Below are positions 35,827 through 44,618 of a DNA stretch of 64,000 nucleotides, piece after piece. A program made the translations under genes and the position numbers. A model generated the notes under the pieces. It had not been told where the DNA came from. It searched no databases and saw only the letters and a program-made list of their open reading frames with translations. Numbering within the stretch: position 1 is the first letter of the stretch; each line of letters opens with the position of its first letter. Location: contig JAHEBQ010000001.1 in NCBI GenBank assembly GCA_024642205.1, positions 1 through 64,000 on the forward strand, read 5' to 3'. This stretch comes from Planctomycetaceae bacterium. Its GTDB lineage: Bacteria > Planctomycetota > Planctomycetia > Pirellulales > Pirellulaceae.

Positions 35827-37128
35827 ATGAAGCCATTTCTGTTTCGAGTGTTCTTCCTGTTGATCGTGGCTCAATATTCCGGCCTGGCAACAGCCCAGGA
35901 CCTGAGCTTGATCGAACATCATGATCCACCGGTTTCTCGGGCCTTCGACACAAAATCCCTGACCGGAAAAGTGATGTGCGGTTATCAGGGTTGGTTCAAC
36001 TGCCCCGGCGATGGGGCGACCGCCGGCTGGACGCACTGGGCGCGAGACCGAAATCAACCGTTTGCACCTGGCAATGTTACCGTTGACTTGTGGCCGGACG
36101 TATCAGAATACGGACCCGCAGAGCGATTCAAAACTGGGTTCGAACTCGCCAGTGGAAGTCCTGCGGAAGTCTTCAGCTCGTTTAATCGAAACACCGTGAT
36201 CCGACATTTCCAGTGGATGAAAGATTATGGAATCGACGGAGCATTCGTTCAACGGTTCGCCGCCGGGTTGGACAACGTAACGTTCTTGCAGCATCGAAAC
36301 ACCGTCCTTGCAAATGCCCGTGAGGGAGCCGAACGGGCAGGCTGTGCCTACGCCGTCATGTACGATCTTTCGGGATTGCGAAAAGGGCAAGTCGATCGGG
36401 TTCGTCAGGATTGGAGCGCTCTCAGAAAAAGACTGCAATTCACCGAGAATTCCGCATACCTTCATCACCAGGGAAAACCGGTGGTTGCCGTTTGGGGAGT
36501 CGGATTTAACGACGACCGCAAGTATTCACTGGTTGAATGCCGTGACCTGGTCCGATTCCTGAAAGCCGACGGTTGCACCGTCATGCTGGGAGTACCGACA
36601 GGCTGGCGGGACGGCAATCGCGACTCAACCAATGATCCGATGTTACACGAAATCATCAAACTCGCTGATGTCGTCAGTCCCTGGTCGGTTGGCCGTTATC
36701 GAACACCTGAACGTGCATCCCGGCATGGGGAACAGGTCTGGGCAGCCGACCTTGCCTGGTGCGAGGACAACCGGCTTGACTTTCTCCCGGTTGTGTTTCC
36801 CGGATTCAGTTGGCACAACCTGAAGGGAGAAGTACTGGATGCCATTCCCCGCTTGAAGGGCGAGTTTCTTTGGTCGCAGTTTGTCGCGGCAAAACAAGCC
36901 GGTTGCGACATGATCTACGTTGCGATGTTTGATGAGGTCGACGAAGGTACCGCGATTTTCAAGTGCACCAATGATCCCCCCGTTGGCGAGGACGTTGCGT
37001 TTTTGACTTATCAGGGATTGCCAAGTGATCATTATCTTCGTCTGACGGGCACAGGCGGGAAAATGCTGCGTGGTGAAATTCCGGTCAGCAAGTCGATACC
37101 AATACGGCAGGTGTGGTATTATCGATAG
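35827..37128 (+). CDS. Secreted glycoside hydrolase, GH71/GH99-like
   Basis: A 433-residue exported protein. The signal peptide covers about residues 1-24 (MKPFLFRVFFLLIVAQYSGL then ATAQ). KVMCGYQGWFNCPGDG, HWARDRNQPFAPGNVTVDLW, MKDYGIDGAFVQRF and FDEVDEGTAIFK are typical of the planctomycete/Bacteroidetes glycoside hydrolase family 71/99-like group, which act on alpha-mannans or related glycans. The ATG at 35827 is preferred to 35761 because it begins a clean signal peptide. The first gene of a carbohydrate block with SGNH hydrolase, sialidase and sulfatase. Confidence 0.82.
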   Translation: MKPFLFRVFFLLIVAQYSGLATAQDLSLIEHHDPPVSRAFDTKSLTGKVMCGYQGWFNCPGDGATAGWTHWARDRNQPFAPGNVTVDLWPDVSEYGPAERFKTGFELASGSPAEVFSSFNRNTVIRHFQWMKDYGIDGAFVQRFAAGLDNVTFLQHRNTVLANAREGAERAGCAYAVMYDLSGLRKGQVDRVRQDWSALRKRLQFTENSAYLHHQGKPVVAVWGVGFNDDRKYSLVECRDLVRFLKADGCTVMLGVPTGWRDGNRDSTNDPMLHEIIKLADVVSPWSVGRYRTPERASRHGEQVWAADLAWCEDNRLDFLPVVFPGFSWHNLKGEVLDAIPRLKGEFLWSQFVAAKQAGCDMIYVAMFDEVDEGTAIFKCTNDPPVGEDVAFLTYQGLPSDHYLRLTGTGGKMLRGEIPVSKSIPIRQVWYYR

Positions 37129-37214
37129 CCGGTTCAGGCTGTCAAATCTCGACCGAGTCAGCCGAACCGCCAAATTCAATTGCCCCCATTACGTCAATTG
37201 CAAGAGAGTTACCC

Positions 37215-38021
37215 ATGTTCGTTCGCATCCAGACCTTCGTCGTGGCGCTGGCATTGATCATTGTCTTGAGCTGTGGATTCTCCAGCCAAACCAGTGCGCA
37301 GCAGTCGAAGGTCACGAAACCCGCGGCGCCCATCGAGCGGCAGGAACCTGTTCAAAAAAAATCGGTGAACAAAAATCAGACGCCGAAAAAGAAACCCAAC
37401 GCTGCAATGGATCCCGTCCAGGACGTCGCCGGTTTACCTCGCGTACTGCTGATCGGAGATTCGATCTCAATCGGGTACACCGTGATGGTTCGTGAGGCGT
37501 TGCAAGGGAAAGCCAACGTGCATCGTCCTCCCACCAATTGCGGACCGACCACCAATGGACTGAAGGGGATCGAACAATGGCTGGGAGACAAGCATTGGGA
37601 CGTGATTCACTTTAACTGGGGGTTGCATGACCTGAAATACCTGGGCCCGAATGGTGAAAATCTTCAGGATCCGAACGACCCCACCAATCATCAGCAGGTA
37701 CCGCCGGAAGAATACGAAACAAACCTCCGGACCCTCGTCGAAAGACTGAAAAAGACTCAGGCAAAACTCATCTGGCGAAATACGACTCCGGTTCCCGAAG
37801 GTGCCAAAGGACGCGTCGTCGGCGACGCCGTCAAGTACAATGCGATTGCGGCCAAAATCATGGCGGAAAATGGTATTCAGGTCGACGATGTCTACGGCCT
37901 CGTCAAACCGAAAATGCAGGAGATGATGTTGCCCAAGGGCAACGTCCACTTTCAAAAGGAAGGTTACCAGGCGATCGCAAACGACGTTGCGGCTGCAATT
38001 TTGCAGGCGCTTGGTTCCTGA
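37215..38021 (+). CDS. Secreted SGNH/GDSL hydrolase
   Basis: A 268-residue exported esterase-type protein. The signal peptide spans residues 1-28 (MFVRIQTFVVALALIIVLSC); a Lys/Gln/Pro-rich linker (about 35-70) follows. The hydrolase has block I VLLIGDSISIGY (nucleophile Ser in GDS), block III-like NWGLHDLKYL, and block V near the end, NVHFQKEGYQAIA, where the His is kept but the Asp of DxxH appears as Gly. It probably removes acetyl or similar esters from polysaccharides. The ATG at 37215 gives the signal peptide; the longer frame start at 37113 overlaps the glycosidase. Confidence 0.85.
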   Translation: MFVRIQTFVVALALIIVLSCGFSSQTSAQQSKVTKPAAPIERQEPVQKKSVNKNQTPKKKPNAAMDPVQDVAGLPRVLLIGDSISIGYTVMVREALQGKANVHRPPTNCGPTTNGLKGIEQWLGDKHWDVIHFNWGLHDLKYLGPNGENLQDPNDPTNHQQVPPEEYETNLRTLVERLKKTQAKLIWRNTTPVPEGAKGRVVGDAVKYNAIAAKIMAENGIQVDDVYGLVKPKMQEMMLPKGNVHFQKEGYQAIANDVAAAILQALGS

Positions 38022-38025
38022 TCTC

Positions 38026-38730
38026 ATGAACCCAACCACCCGTCAGGCTGACACCGTCGGAAACGATACCCGATCGGAAATCGTTCAGACGGCGAAATGC
38101 TCAGATCAGCCTGACCGGACGCACCAGAATCGACCAGTCTCTTTTCCTGGGATTCGCTGGTTGTTCCGGGTTCCAGTTGCCTTGGACATCGGATTGGCGG
38201 CCTATGTTTGCCTGCTGATCCTCGTGGCAAGTGTTGACAAGGATCATGTTGTGGCGACCCTATTTGGATTTCTGTTTGTTCAAGTCCTGTTGGCCGCAGT
38301 TTGGACGTCATTGGCTCAGATCAGGCTATTCACCAGAGCTGTTGTGGGAACGCTGGTCGTCCTGTACCACTGTCTTTGCATGTATCGTTGTGCGGACCGG
38401 GATGGGAGCGGAACATCGACGGCCGTGGATTCAACTGGAACATCCCGGAGGGCCACTTCATTGCAATTCGGTTTGAATTTGACGCTGGGCCAGTTGCTAA
38501 TCGCAATGCCGGATATCTGGGGCTGTCTCTCGCGACAATTTGTTTGGCTGTGGAGCATCGCCGCGAAGGTCGACTACGGCCTGGTTTTCATCATTCAGAG
38601 GGGAGTTTTTCCGGGTCCCATGATTCCGAGCATTGAAAACCTGCAAACCCATGGTCATCATCTCATTTCGAAACGCAAAACTGAATCCAGTTTCTGCAGC
38701 CCCTTTTTCGGGTCCCAGGTGCTTTTATGA
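38026..38730 (+). CDS. Hypothetical membrane protein
   Basis: A 234-residue unrecognised protein. An N-terminal polar stretch of 40 residues is followed by hydrophobic segments near 55-75, 80-100 and 104-120, and perhaps two weaker ones later. It begins five bases after the SGNH hydrolase stop, and its TGA overlaps the ATG of the sialidase gene (ATGA at 38727-38730), which suggests translational coupling and supports it as real. The C-terminal third has low complexity and may be partly decayed. Confidence 0.5.
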   Translation: MNPTTRQADTVGNDTRSEIVQTAKCSDQPDRTHQNRPVSFPGIRWLFRVPVALDIGLAAYVCLLILVASVDKDHVVATLFGFLFVQVLLAAVWTSLAQIRLFTRAVVGTLVVLYHCLCMYRCADRDGSGTSTAVDSTGTSRRATSLQFGLNLTLGQLLIAMPDIWGCLSRQFVWLWSIAAKVDYGLVFIIQRGVFPGPMIPSIENLQTHGHHLISKRKTESSFCSPFFGSQVLL

Positions 38731-39962
38731 ATCGTCGCCATTTCCTGGCTGCCAGCTCGGCGTCGATCAGTTCCATTTATTGGGGGTTGGTTCAGGACGA
38801 TCGGCCACTCATCGCATCGATCTGCAAATCAACACTATGGCGGAACCGCGACGGCCAAGGTCAAACCTGGTTTCATCCTCGCGCTTGCCTGATGCCCGAT
38901 TGCCTGGGTCGTCCCGTCGTACTCATGAATTTGCAGGCGATTGCCGGCTCCGATTATTTTGGACAGGTTCACTGGACGTTATCCCGTGATCTCGGAAAAA
39001 CCTGGAGTGTTCCGCAACCGATTCCATCGCTTGGTCGCGAGCCAGTTCCCGGGCGTGACGACGGGCTTCAGGCAGCGGTTTGCGATGTAACCCCGCAATA
39101 CCATCCAACCACCGGCAGCGTCATTGCCTTGGGACACGTTGTATTTTATCGGGGCGAACATTTCGCACGAGATGAGCAGTTGCCTCGATATCCGGTTTAT
39201 GTAACCCGTGCCGGCAACGGCACTTGGTCGGAACGCAAGACACTCGCCTGGGACGATCCTCGCGGCGGTCATATCTATTCCAACAATTGTGGTCAGCGAA
39301 TCACACTTCCCAATGGAGACGTTCAGATGTCGCTCACGTTCGGGCCCCGACCGGAGAACCGGATGGTGTCTGGCGTGATTTCAACGTTCGACGGTGAGGA
39401 ACTGAAGATTCGAAACGTCGGTCCGCCGTTGCACAATCCCCGTGGTCGCGGACTTCTGGAACCAAGCGTCACCAGATATGGCGGTCAGTTCTGGATCACG
39501 ATCCGGGCGGAAGACAACCGTGGCTACGTAAGTTGCAGCGACGATGGACTCACCTGGGCCGAGAAATGCGCCTGGTGCTGGGACGATGGAACGCCACTGG
39601 AGATGTCAACAACTCAGCAGCATTGGCTGACCCATAGCGAAGGACTGTTCCTGGTCTACACACGAAAAGATCCGTCAAACGAAAACGTCATTCGTTGGCG
39701 TGCTCCGCTCTGGGTGGCGCAAGTCGACATTGAAAAGCGGTGCCTCATCAAGTCCAGCGAACAAGTCGTGCTTCCGCTGGTAGGTGACGGCGTCAAAGAT
39801 CCTGACAAAGTCGCCCTGATGGGCAATTTCGATGTAACCAACGTAAGTCCATTTGAATCCTGGGTTACCGTTGGCGAATGGATGCCACGCGACAATTTCA
39901 AAGGAGACGTGTTGCTGGCTCGAATTTGTTGGTCCAAACCCAACCGACTTTCCTTATGGTAA
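38727..39962 (+). CDS. Secreted sialidase-like (BNR/Asp-box) protein
   Basis: A 411-residue protein with an RR-containing signal (MNRRHFLAASSASISS), consistent with Tat export. The Asp-box beta-propeller signature SxDxGxTW appears as SRDLGKTW and SDDGLTW, and the segment PSVTRYGGQFWITIRAEDNRG is typical of the exo-alpha-sialidase superfamily. Residues for neuraminic acid cleavage (Arg triad, Tyr/Glu pair) cannot be confirmed by eye, so it may be a related glycosidase. It lies next to an SGNH hydrolase and a sulfatase, fitting stepwise removal of decorations from a host or algal glycan. Confidence 0.82.
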   Translation: MNRRHFLAASSASISSIYWGLVQDDRPLIASICKSTLWRNRDGQGQTWFHPRACLMPDCLGRPVVLMNLQAIAGSDYFGQVHWTLSRDLGKTWSVPQPIPSLGREPVPGRDDGLQAAVCDVTPQYHPTTGSVIALGHVVFYRGEHFARDEQLPRYPVYVTRAGNGTWSERKTLAWDDPRGGHIYSNNCGQRITLPNGDVQMSLTFGPRPENRMVSGVISTFDGEELKIRNVGPPLHNPRGRGLLEPSVTRYGGQFWITIRAEDNRGYVSCSDDGLTWAEKCAWCWDDGTPLEMSTTQQHWLTHSEGLFLVYTRKDPSNENVIRWRAPLWVAQVDIEKRCLIKSSEQVVLPLVGDGVKDPDKVALMGNFDVTNVSPFESWVTVGEWMPRDNFKGDVLLARICWSKPNRLSLW

Positions 39963-40064
39963 TGCTCATCGAAAGTTGCTCTGGACGTTCTCTCTGCCGA
40001 TCGAGCAATAAGATATACTGACTCGCCTTTAGCCGATCGACTCGATTACCCGGAAACACCTTCG

Positions 40065-41648
40065 ATGGCAAGGAACATGACGATGCAAATGACCGCCAGG
40101 GACCAAACTTCGACGAAACAGCGCATTTCCGGAATGGTCTCAATTTCCGTGCTCTTCTTGTTGAGCACAATTTCGCTCGACAGAATCGCCGCTGACGAAG
40201 CGGTTGCGATCGAGCACCCCAACGTGATTATCGTGATGGCGGATGACCTGGGTATTGGCGACATCTCTCCAACGAATCCGGATTGCAAAATCAAAACGCC
40301 GTATTTGCAGAAGATGGCAGACGAGGGACTCACGTTTCTGGATGCCCACACGCCAAGTTCCGTTTGCACACCGACACGTTACGGACTGCTCACCGGTCGT
40401 TACAACTGGCGTTCGAGGCTGGCCAAAGGCGTCCTCAACGGAACCAGTGAACACTTGATTCCGGCGAGCCGACCCACAGTGGGACACCTGATGCGGTCAG
40501 CCGGATACCACACCGCTATGATTGGCAAATGGCATTTGGGTTGGGACTGGCACAAAACAGACGGCAAAATTGATTTCTCCAAAGAAGTCAAAAACGGTCC
40601 GGACATCAACGGATTCGACGAATACTATGCGCATTGTGGCTCACTCGACATGCCCCCTTATGTCTGGGTTGCCAGCGGTCACGTGACGGCTCAGCCGGAT
40701 CGCGAAGAAGGCGTAACCAGGCAGGAGGATTCCTACGGCTGGTACCGCAAGGGCCCGATCGGTCCCGATTTCAGAATCGAAGCAGTTCTGCCACACTTAT
40801 TTGACAAAGCAATGGCGCATGTCAAAGCCCGCTCGACTGAGGCCGCATCGGGAAGGCCGTTTTTTCTCTATCTTGCTTTGCCAGCTCCCCATACGCCGAT
40901 CGTGCCTGTCGCACCATTCAAGGGTTCCAGTGGCATCAATCCCTACGCGGACTTCGTTGTGCAGGTCGACCACCACATTGGTCAACTGATGAAGTCGTTG
41001 AAGGACAGCGGTGTCGATGACAACACGCTGTTGATTTTCACCAGCGACAACGGTTGCTCGCCAGAAGGCAACTTCCCCGTCCTTCAACAGCATGGACATG
41101 ACCCGAGTGCCGGTTATCGTGGACACAAAGCCGACATCTACGAAGGCGGGCACCGAGTGCCGTTGATCGCTCGGTGGCCGGGACACATCGAAAGCGGTCG
41201 CCAGACCAAAGCCCTCGCATGTTTGACCGACGTTTATTCAACGCTCGAATCAGTTACTGGTCAGCCACGACAAACCATTGGTGGCGAAGACGGGTTCAGC
41301 CTGCTGCCTGTGTTCAACGGCAAGGCAAGCACGGGGCGCACCACACTTGTCAGCCATTCGATCGGGGGATCATTTGCCATCCGGCAAGGGCCCTGGAAAC
41401 TCTGCTTGTCTGCAGGCAGCGGAGGTTGGAGCGCACCGCGGGAAACGGAAGCCAAGAAACTGGGAATGCCTACGATGCAACTTTTCAATCTTGATAACGA
41501 CCCGGGTGAAACCAACAATTTGCTGGCGGAAAAACGGGACATCGTTGAGTCGTTGATCTTGTTGTTAGAATCCCAAGTCGAAAATGGTCGCTGCACACCG
41601 GGCGATTCGATCCCAAATGACCGCGAGGTCAGATTTCGTACGCAATAG
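40065..41648 (+). CDS. Secreted arylsulfatase (type I)
   Basis: A 527-residue sulfatase. A hydrophobic signal (about 25-42) is preceded by a polar extension; an alternative start at Met5 or Met7 would shorten it. VIIVMADDLGIGD begins the catalytic domain; SSVCTPTRYGLLTGRYNWRS carries the formylglycine Cys101. IGKWHLGWDWH, FTSDNGCSPEG and GHKADIYEGGHRVPLIARWP complete the active site. It resembles the sulfatase half of the fusion protein at 56 kb (the GHKADI.EGGHRVP and SIGG.FAIR segments are shared), so these two are probably paralogues. Confidence 0.93.
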   Translation: MARNMTMQMTARDQTSTKQRISGMVSISVLFLLSTISLDRIAADEAVAIEHPNVIIVMADDLGIGDISPTNPDCKIKTPYLQKMADEGLTFLDAHTPSSVCTPTRYGLLTGRYNWRSRLAKGVLNGTSEHLIPASRPTVGHLMRSAGYHTAMIGKWHLGWDWHKTDGKIDFSKEVKNGPDINGFDEYYAHCGSLDMPPYVWVASGHVTAQPDREEGVTRQEDSYGWYRKGPIGPDFRIEAVLPHLFDKAMAHVKARSTEAASGRPFFLYLALPAPHTPIVPVAPFKGSSGINPYADFVVQVDHHIGQLMKSLKDSGVDDNTLLIFTSDNGCSPEGNFPVLQQHGHDPSAGYRGHKADIYEGGHRVPLIARWPGHIESGRQTKALACLTDVYSTLESVTGQPRQTIGGEDGFSLLPVFNGKASTGRTTLVSHSIGGSFAIRQGPWKLCLSAGSGGWSAPRETEAKKLGMPTMQLFNLDNDPGETNNLLAEKRDIVESLILLLESQVENGRCTPGDSIPNDREVRFRTQ

Positions 41649-41753
41649 TCGCGGTTGTGATGGCTTGGCCGGATAATGGTCGGGACCGTCAATCGTTCCG
41701 GACGAGTCGATCGTTTCACTTGAATTCTACGTGGGCCAAAGCGCGAGCTGCGA

Positions 41754-42731
41754 ATGAATTCAAAATCATCCAATTCGAGATTCGAACAGGAATTTTTGTC
41801 CAATGTGGTCCACGGCCTGGGTCAATTGGAAAAACAGCTTCCATGCAAGTATTTTTACGATGAACGCGGATCGGAGTTGTTCGATCGGATTTGCGAACTG
41901 GATGAGTATTACCTGAGTCGAACCGAGCAAGCCATCATGGACATACATGCCAAGGACATGTCTCTCCAGCTTGGCGAGCGAATCATGCTGGTTGAATTTG
42001 GGAGTGGAAGCAGCACAAAAACCCATGCACTGCTTGAGAACTTGACCCATCCATCGGCGTATGTCCCGGTTGACATTTCCGAAGATCATCTAATGAAGAC
42101 CGTCATCGGATTGCAGGAAAAATTCCCACGGATCGAGATCTTCCCGATCGTGGCTGACTTCACCCAGCCGTTTGAGCTTCCCCAGCCAGCCTCCCCGCCG
42201 TCGCATACCGCGGTGTATTTCCCCGGTTCCACGATCGGAAACTTTGAGCCCTTGGGGGTTAAACAACTGTTGTCAGGCATCGCCGCTCGTGTAGGCCACG
42301 ACGGTGGTTTGCTGATCGGAATTGATCTGCAAAAGGAATCGTCCATCATTCATGCAGCCTACAACGATTCCAAGGGAGTAACGGACCAATTCAACTTGAA
42401 CATTCTGAATCGAATCAATGTCGAACTGGGCGCCAATTTCGACATCCACCAGTTCGAGCATCTGGCTTTCTACAATCAGGTGATGGAGCGCATCGAGCTC
42501 TACATCGTCAGTCGTTGCGATCAATCAGTGAAAATTGGTAGCCAGACGTTTGTGTTTACGGAGGGAGAGAGAATATTCACGGAATACTCTCACAAGTACT
42601 CAATTGAAGGATTTGCCGAACTGGCAGGAGGAGCAGGATTCACTTTGAAACAATTCTGGACTGACAAACAAGCTTTGTTTGCCGTACTGTATTTGGTCCA
42701 TAAGAAAACCAGAGGGCATTTCAAGACCTGA
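41754..42731 (+). CDS. egtD: EgtD-like histidine N-alpha-methyltransferase
   Basis: A 325-residue SAM-dependent methyltransferase of the EgtD family, which trimethylates histidine to hercynine in ergothioneine synthesis. Matches include KYFYDERGSELFDRICELDE, YYLSRTEQAI, VEFGSGSSTKT (SAM-binding), PVDIS, YFPGSTIGNF and LIGIDLQKE. The length is right for stand-alone EgtD. No egtB-type sulfoxide synthase is in the window. It ends 458 bases before the ATP-grasp cluster, on the opposite strand from the first ligase; whether hercynine is used by that cluster is open. Confidence 0.9.
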   Translation: MNSKSSNSRFEQEFLSNVVHGLGQLEKQLPCKYFYDERGSELFDRICELDEYYLSRTEQAIMDIHAKDMSLQLGERIMLVEFGSGSSTKTHALLENLTHPSAYVPVDISEDHLMKTVIGLQEKFPRIEIFPIVADFTQPFELPQPASPPSHTAVYFPGSTIGNFEPLGVKQLLSGIAARVGHDGGLLIGIDLQKESSIIHAAYNDSKGVTDQFNLNILNRINVELGANFDIHQFEHLAFYNQVMERIELYIVSRCDQSVKIGSQTFVFTEGERIFTEYSHKYSIEGFAELAGGAGFTLKQFWTDKQALFAVLYLVHKKTRGHFKT

Positions 42732-42766
42732 GCTGCAGTCGATGGCACAATGGCGATTACGTCGGA

Positions 42767-43143
42767 TTCCTGATCCCCGTTTGGGCAACCACAGGAATTC
42801 AACTTCGTGAGCCTGCCCGATTTTTCCGGTTCTTGCCGACAACAAAAACATGCAGACGCCGAGCCTGCGACACTCATCCGTCCTTTCATCTCAGCCGGGA
42901 TTTCCAATCGATGAATTAAAAACACCTCCTGGACCGGCACTCAAATTGAAAGGGTTTGACACGTGTGAGGCCATTCGCTTCGTGAAGGTGCGATATTCCA
43001 CAGAGCGAAACGCCACCTGGTTTTTTTCCTTGCATTCCTCCATTGGATCACAACGCGGTGTCCAAAAACAAAAGAACCACTCCCACAATACAGGACGAAA
43101 CCAAGTGCATCTTGTGCCGGTCATTTCTGATTCGAAAAGAACA
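42767..43143 (+). repeat. Dispersed non-coding repeat, copy A
   Basis: About 375 bases that align, by eye, over their whole length with 53636-54023 in the same orientation. Anchors include GCCCGAT, CAAAAACATGCAG versus CAAAACGTGCAG, GTCTGCGACAC-like GCCTGCGACAC, the GGACTGACACTCAA-like GGACCGGCACTCAA, GGCCATTC(A/G)CT(C/T)CGTGAA, AGCGGTGTCC-like GCGGTGTCC, and AAAAGAA(C/T)CAC. No open frame spans it. It fills the gap between egtD and the first ATP-grasp gene. Confidence 0.75.
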
Positions 43144-43189
43144 GGCTGACGACATGGACTAACCGGTCAATTGGAGAATCAATTTCGTT

Positions 43190-44407
43190 CTAGCCGGCGT
43201 ACATCTGCAGTCGCATTCCGATTTGATCGAGGATTTCGCAAGTTGTGCCGAAGTCCGGGTGACGGACAATAATCATCCCGTCGGAGCGCAGGGTCTGTTT
43301 CCAGTCGCGGCGTTGGGCTCCGATTGGAAGCAGGTCGACAATGCACATGTGCTGGCCGTAGTCCGCCATCAGGCTTTCCAACCCTTCGATACGTTGGATT
43401 CGACCCTCGCCCCGGGCACGCTTGAAAATGTGACCGGCGTTAAATGACCGGTTGATCGGTTGACTGAATGACCCTCGGGTAACCGCTTCGGCCCAACCTT
43501 CGTAGACGTCGAAATCGTTGGCGAAGTTCATCAAGTCCACCGTGTTGGCTCCCGGCGGCCGAGCCGCGATCTCGCCGAAGACCGCTTCTCCGTCCGGTTT
43601 TCGGTACCACTCCATATGGGTAAATCCGTCCCGGAAACCGAGCGCCCTGAGGACATCAATTCCCATTTTCCGGCCCGATGCGTAAAACGGATTGAGCACA
43701 TCCCGAACGGTGATGGTTTGCTGGCTGATCCACTGGTGCGTCCTCCCCATCAACGGTCGTGGCCGGTAGCTGCAGATGTTGAAAAACTTGATTTCTCCGT
43801 TGACGCAAACGGTATCGAAAGTGAACTCGTCCGCTTCGATAAATTCTTCGACGCTGACTTCCTGGACATGGCCAAGAAGCGGCAGGATTTCCTCCAGATG
43901 TTGCTCATTGTCGACCCGATACGTGTCGGCGGATCCTGCACCGGAAATCGGTTTGACGCAAATCGGGTATCCGACTTTCGATGCCGCCTCGCGCACGCCG
44001 TCTTTCGTGGTCGTGCTGATGTGTCTGGGTGTCCGAATACCGTTTTGGTCGAGCACCTGTTTCATCTTTTCCTTGTCACGAAAGGGAATCGTCTGTTGAA
44101 CCGTCATCCCGGGCAGTCCAAGCATCTCGCGAAGCTTGGCCGCGAGTACCATGAACGGCTCCCAAGTGCATTCGACTCGATCGATCCGGACCTTGTTCGC
44201 AAAATCGGCGACCCTGGCCAACACGGCCGACTCGTCAGTGAAGGAGGAAACCTGAAGGTAGGCCGAGAGTGCCCCTTTTGCGATCTGATTTAGATCATGT
44301 TCATTTTGATCGCCAATCCCGATCACGTCATGTCCTTGGCGGGCCAGACCCCGGGTAAAAAATGGTTGTTCAACCGGGAATCCGGGTGAGATCATGAGGA
44401 TGTTCAT
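43190..44407 (-). CDS. ATP-grasp ligase 1 (paralogue group)
   Basis: A 405-residue ATP-grasp carboxylate-amine/thiol ligase. Residues 1-95 form a Rossmann-like pre-ATP-grasp domain (ILMISPGFPVEQPFFTRGLA). IPFRDKEKMKQVLDQNGI (about 107-124) and GYPICVKPISGAGSADTYRV with Lys152 make up the ATP-binding part; EVSVEEFIEADEFTFD (about 183-198) and FGEIAARPPGAN (about 277-288) supply nucleotide and Mg2+ ligands. The family joins a carboxylate, via acyl phosphate, to an amine. It is a paralogue of ligases 2 and 3 and lies downstream of ligase 2 on the same strand. The substrate is unknown. Confidence 0.88.
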   Translation of the reverse strand: MNILMISPGFPVEQPFFTRGLARQGHDVIGIGDQNEHDLNQIAKGALSAYLQVSSFTDESAVLARVADFANKVRIDRVECTWEPFMVLAAKLREMLGLPGMTVQQTIPFRDKEKMKQVLDQNGIRTPRHISTTTKDGVREAASKVGYPICVKPISGAGSADTYRVDNEQHLEEILPLLGHVQEVSVEEFIEADEFTFDTVCVNGEIKFFNICSYRPRPLMGRTHQWISQQTITVRDVLNPFYASGRKMGIDVLRALGFRDGFTHMEWYRKPDGEAVFGEIAARPPGANTVDLMNFANDFDVYEGWAEAVTRGSFSQPINRSFNAGHIFKRARGEGRIQRIEGLESLMADYGQHMCIVDLLPIGAQRRDWKQTLRSDGMIIVRHPDFGTTCEILDQIGMRLQMYAG

Positions 44408-44618
44408 TTTAAAGTTTCTTGATTAAGTTTTCTTGTTCTCGGATTGAACGAATATAGGCTTCGGAAAAAGCAGAATGGAAAACAAGTGCGCAAACGATTA
44501 CGTGTCGTGCACACCGCTTGGCTGTTGTTGACACGCCACAGTCGCGTTGTGACCATCTTCCATGGTCCAGGCGTAACCAAGAATCCCAACATTTCCATAA
44601 GTGTAATTCATGGACAAA

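Noticed and set aside
38301..38636. Alternative plus-strand frame within the hypothetical membrane protein region
   Set aside because: The frame 38026-38730 starts right after the previous gene and overlaps the next by ATGA, which supports it better; the alternative has no recognisable feature.
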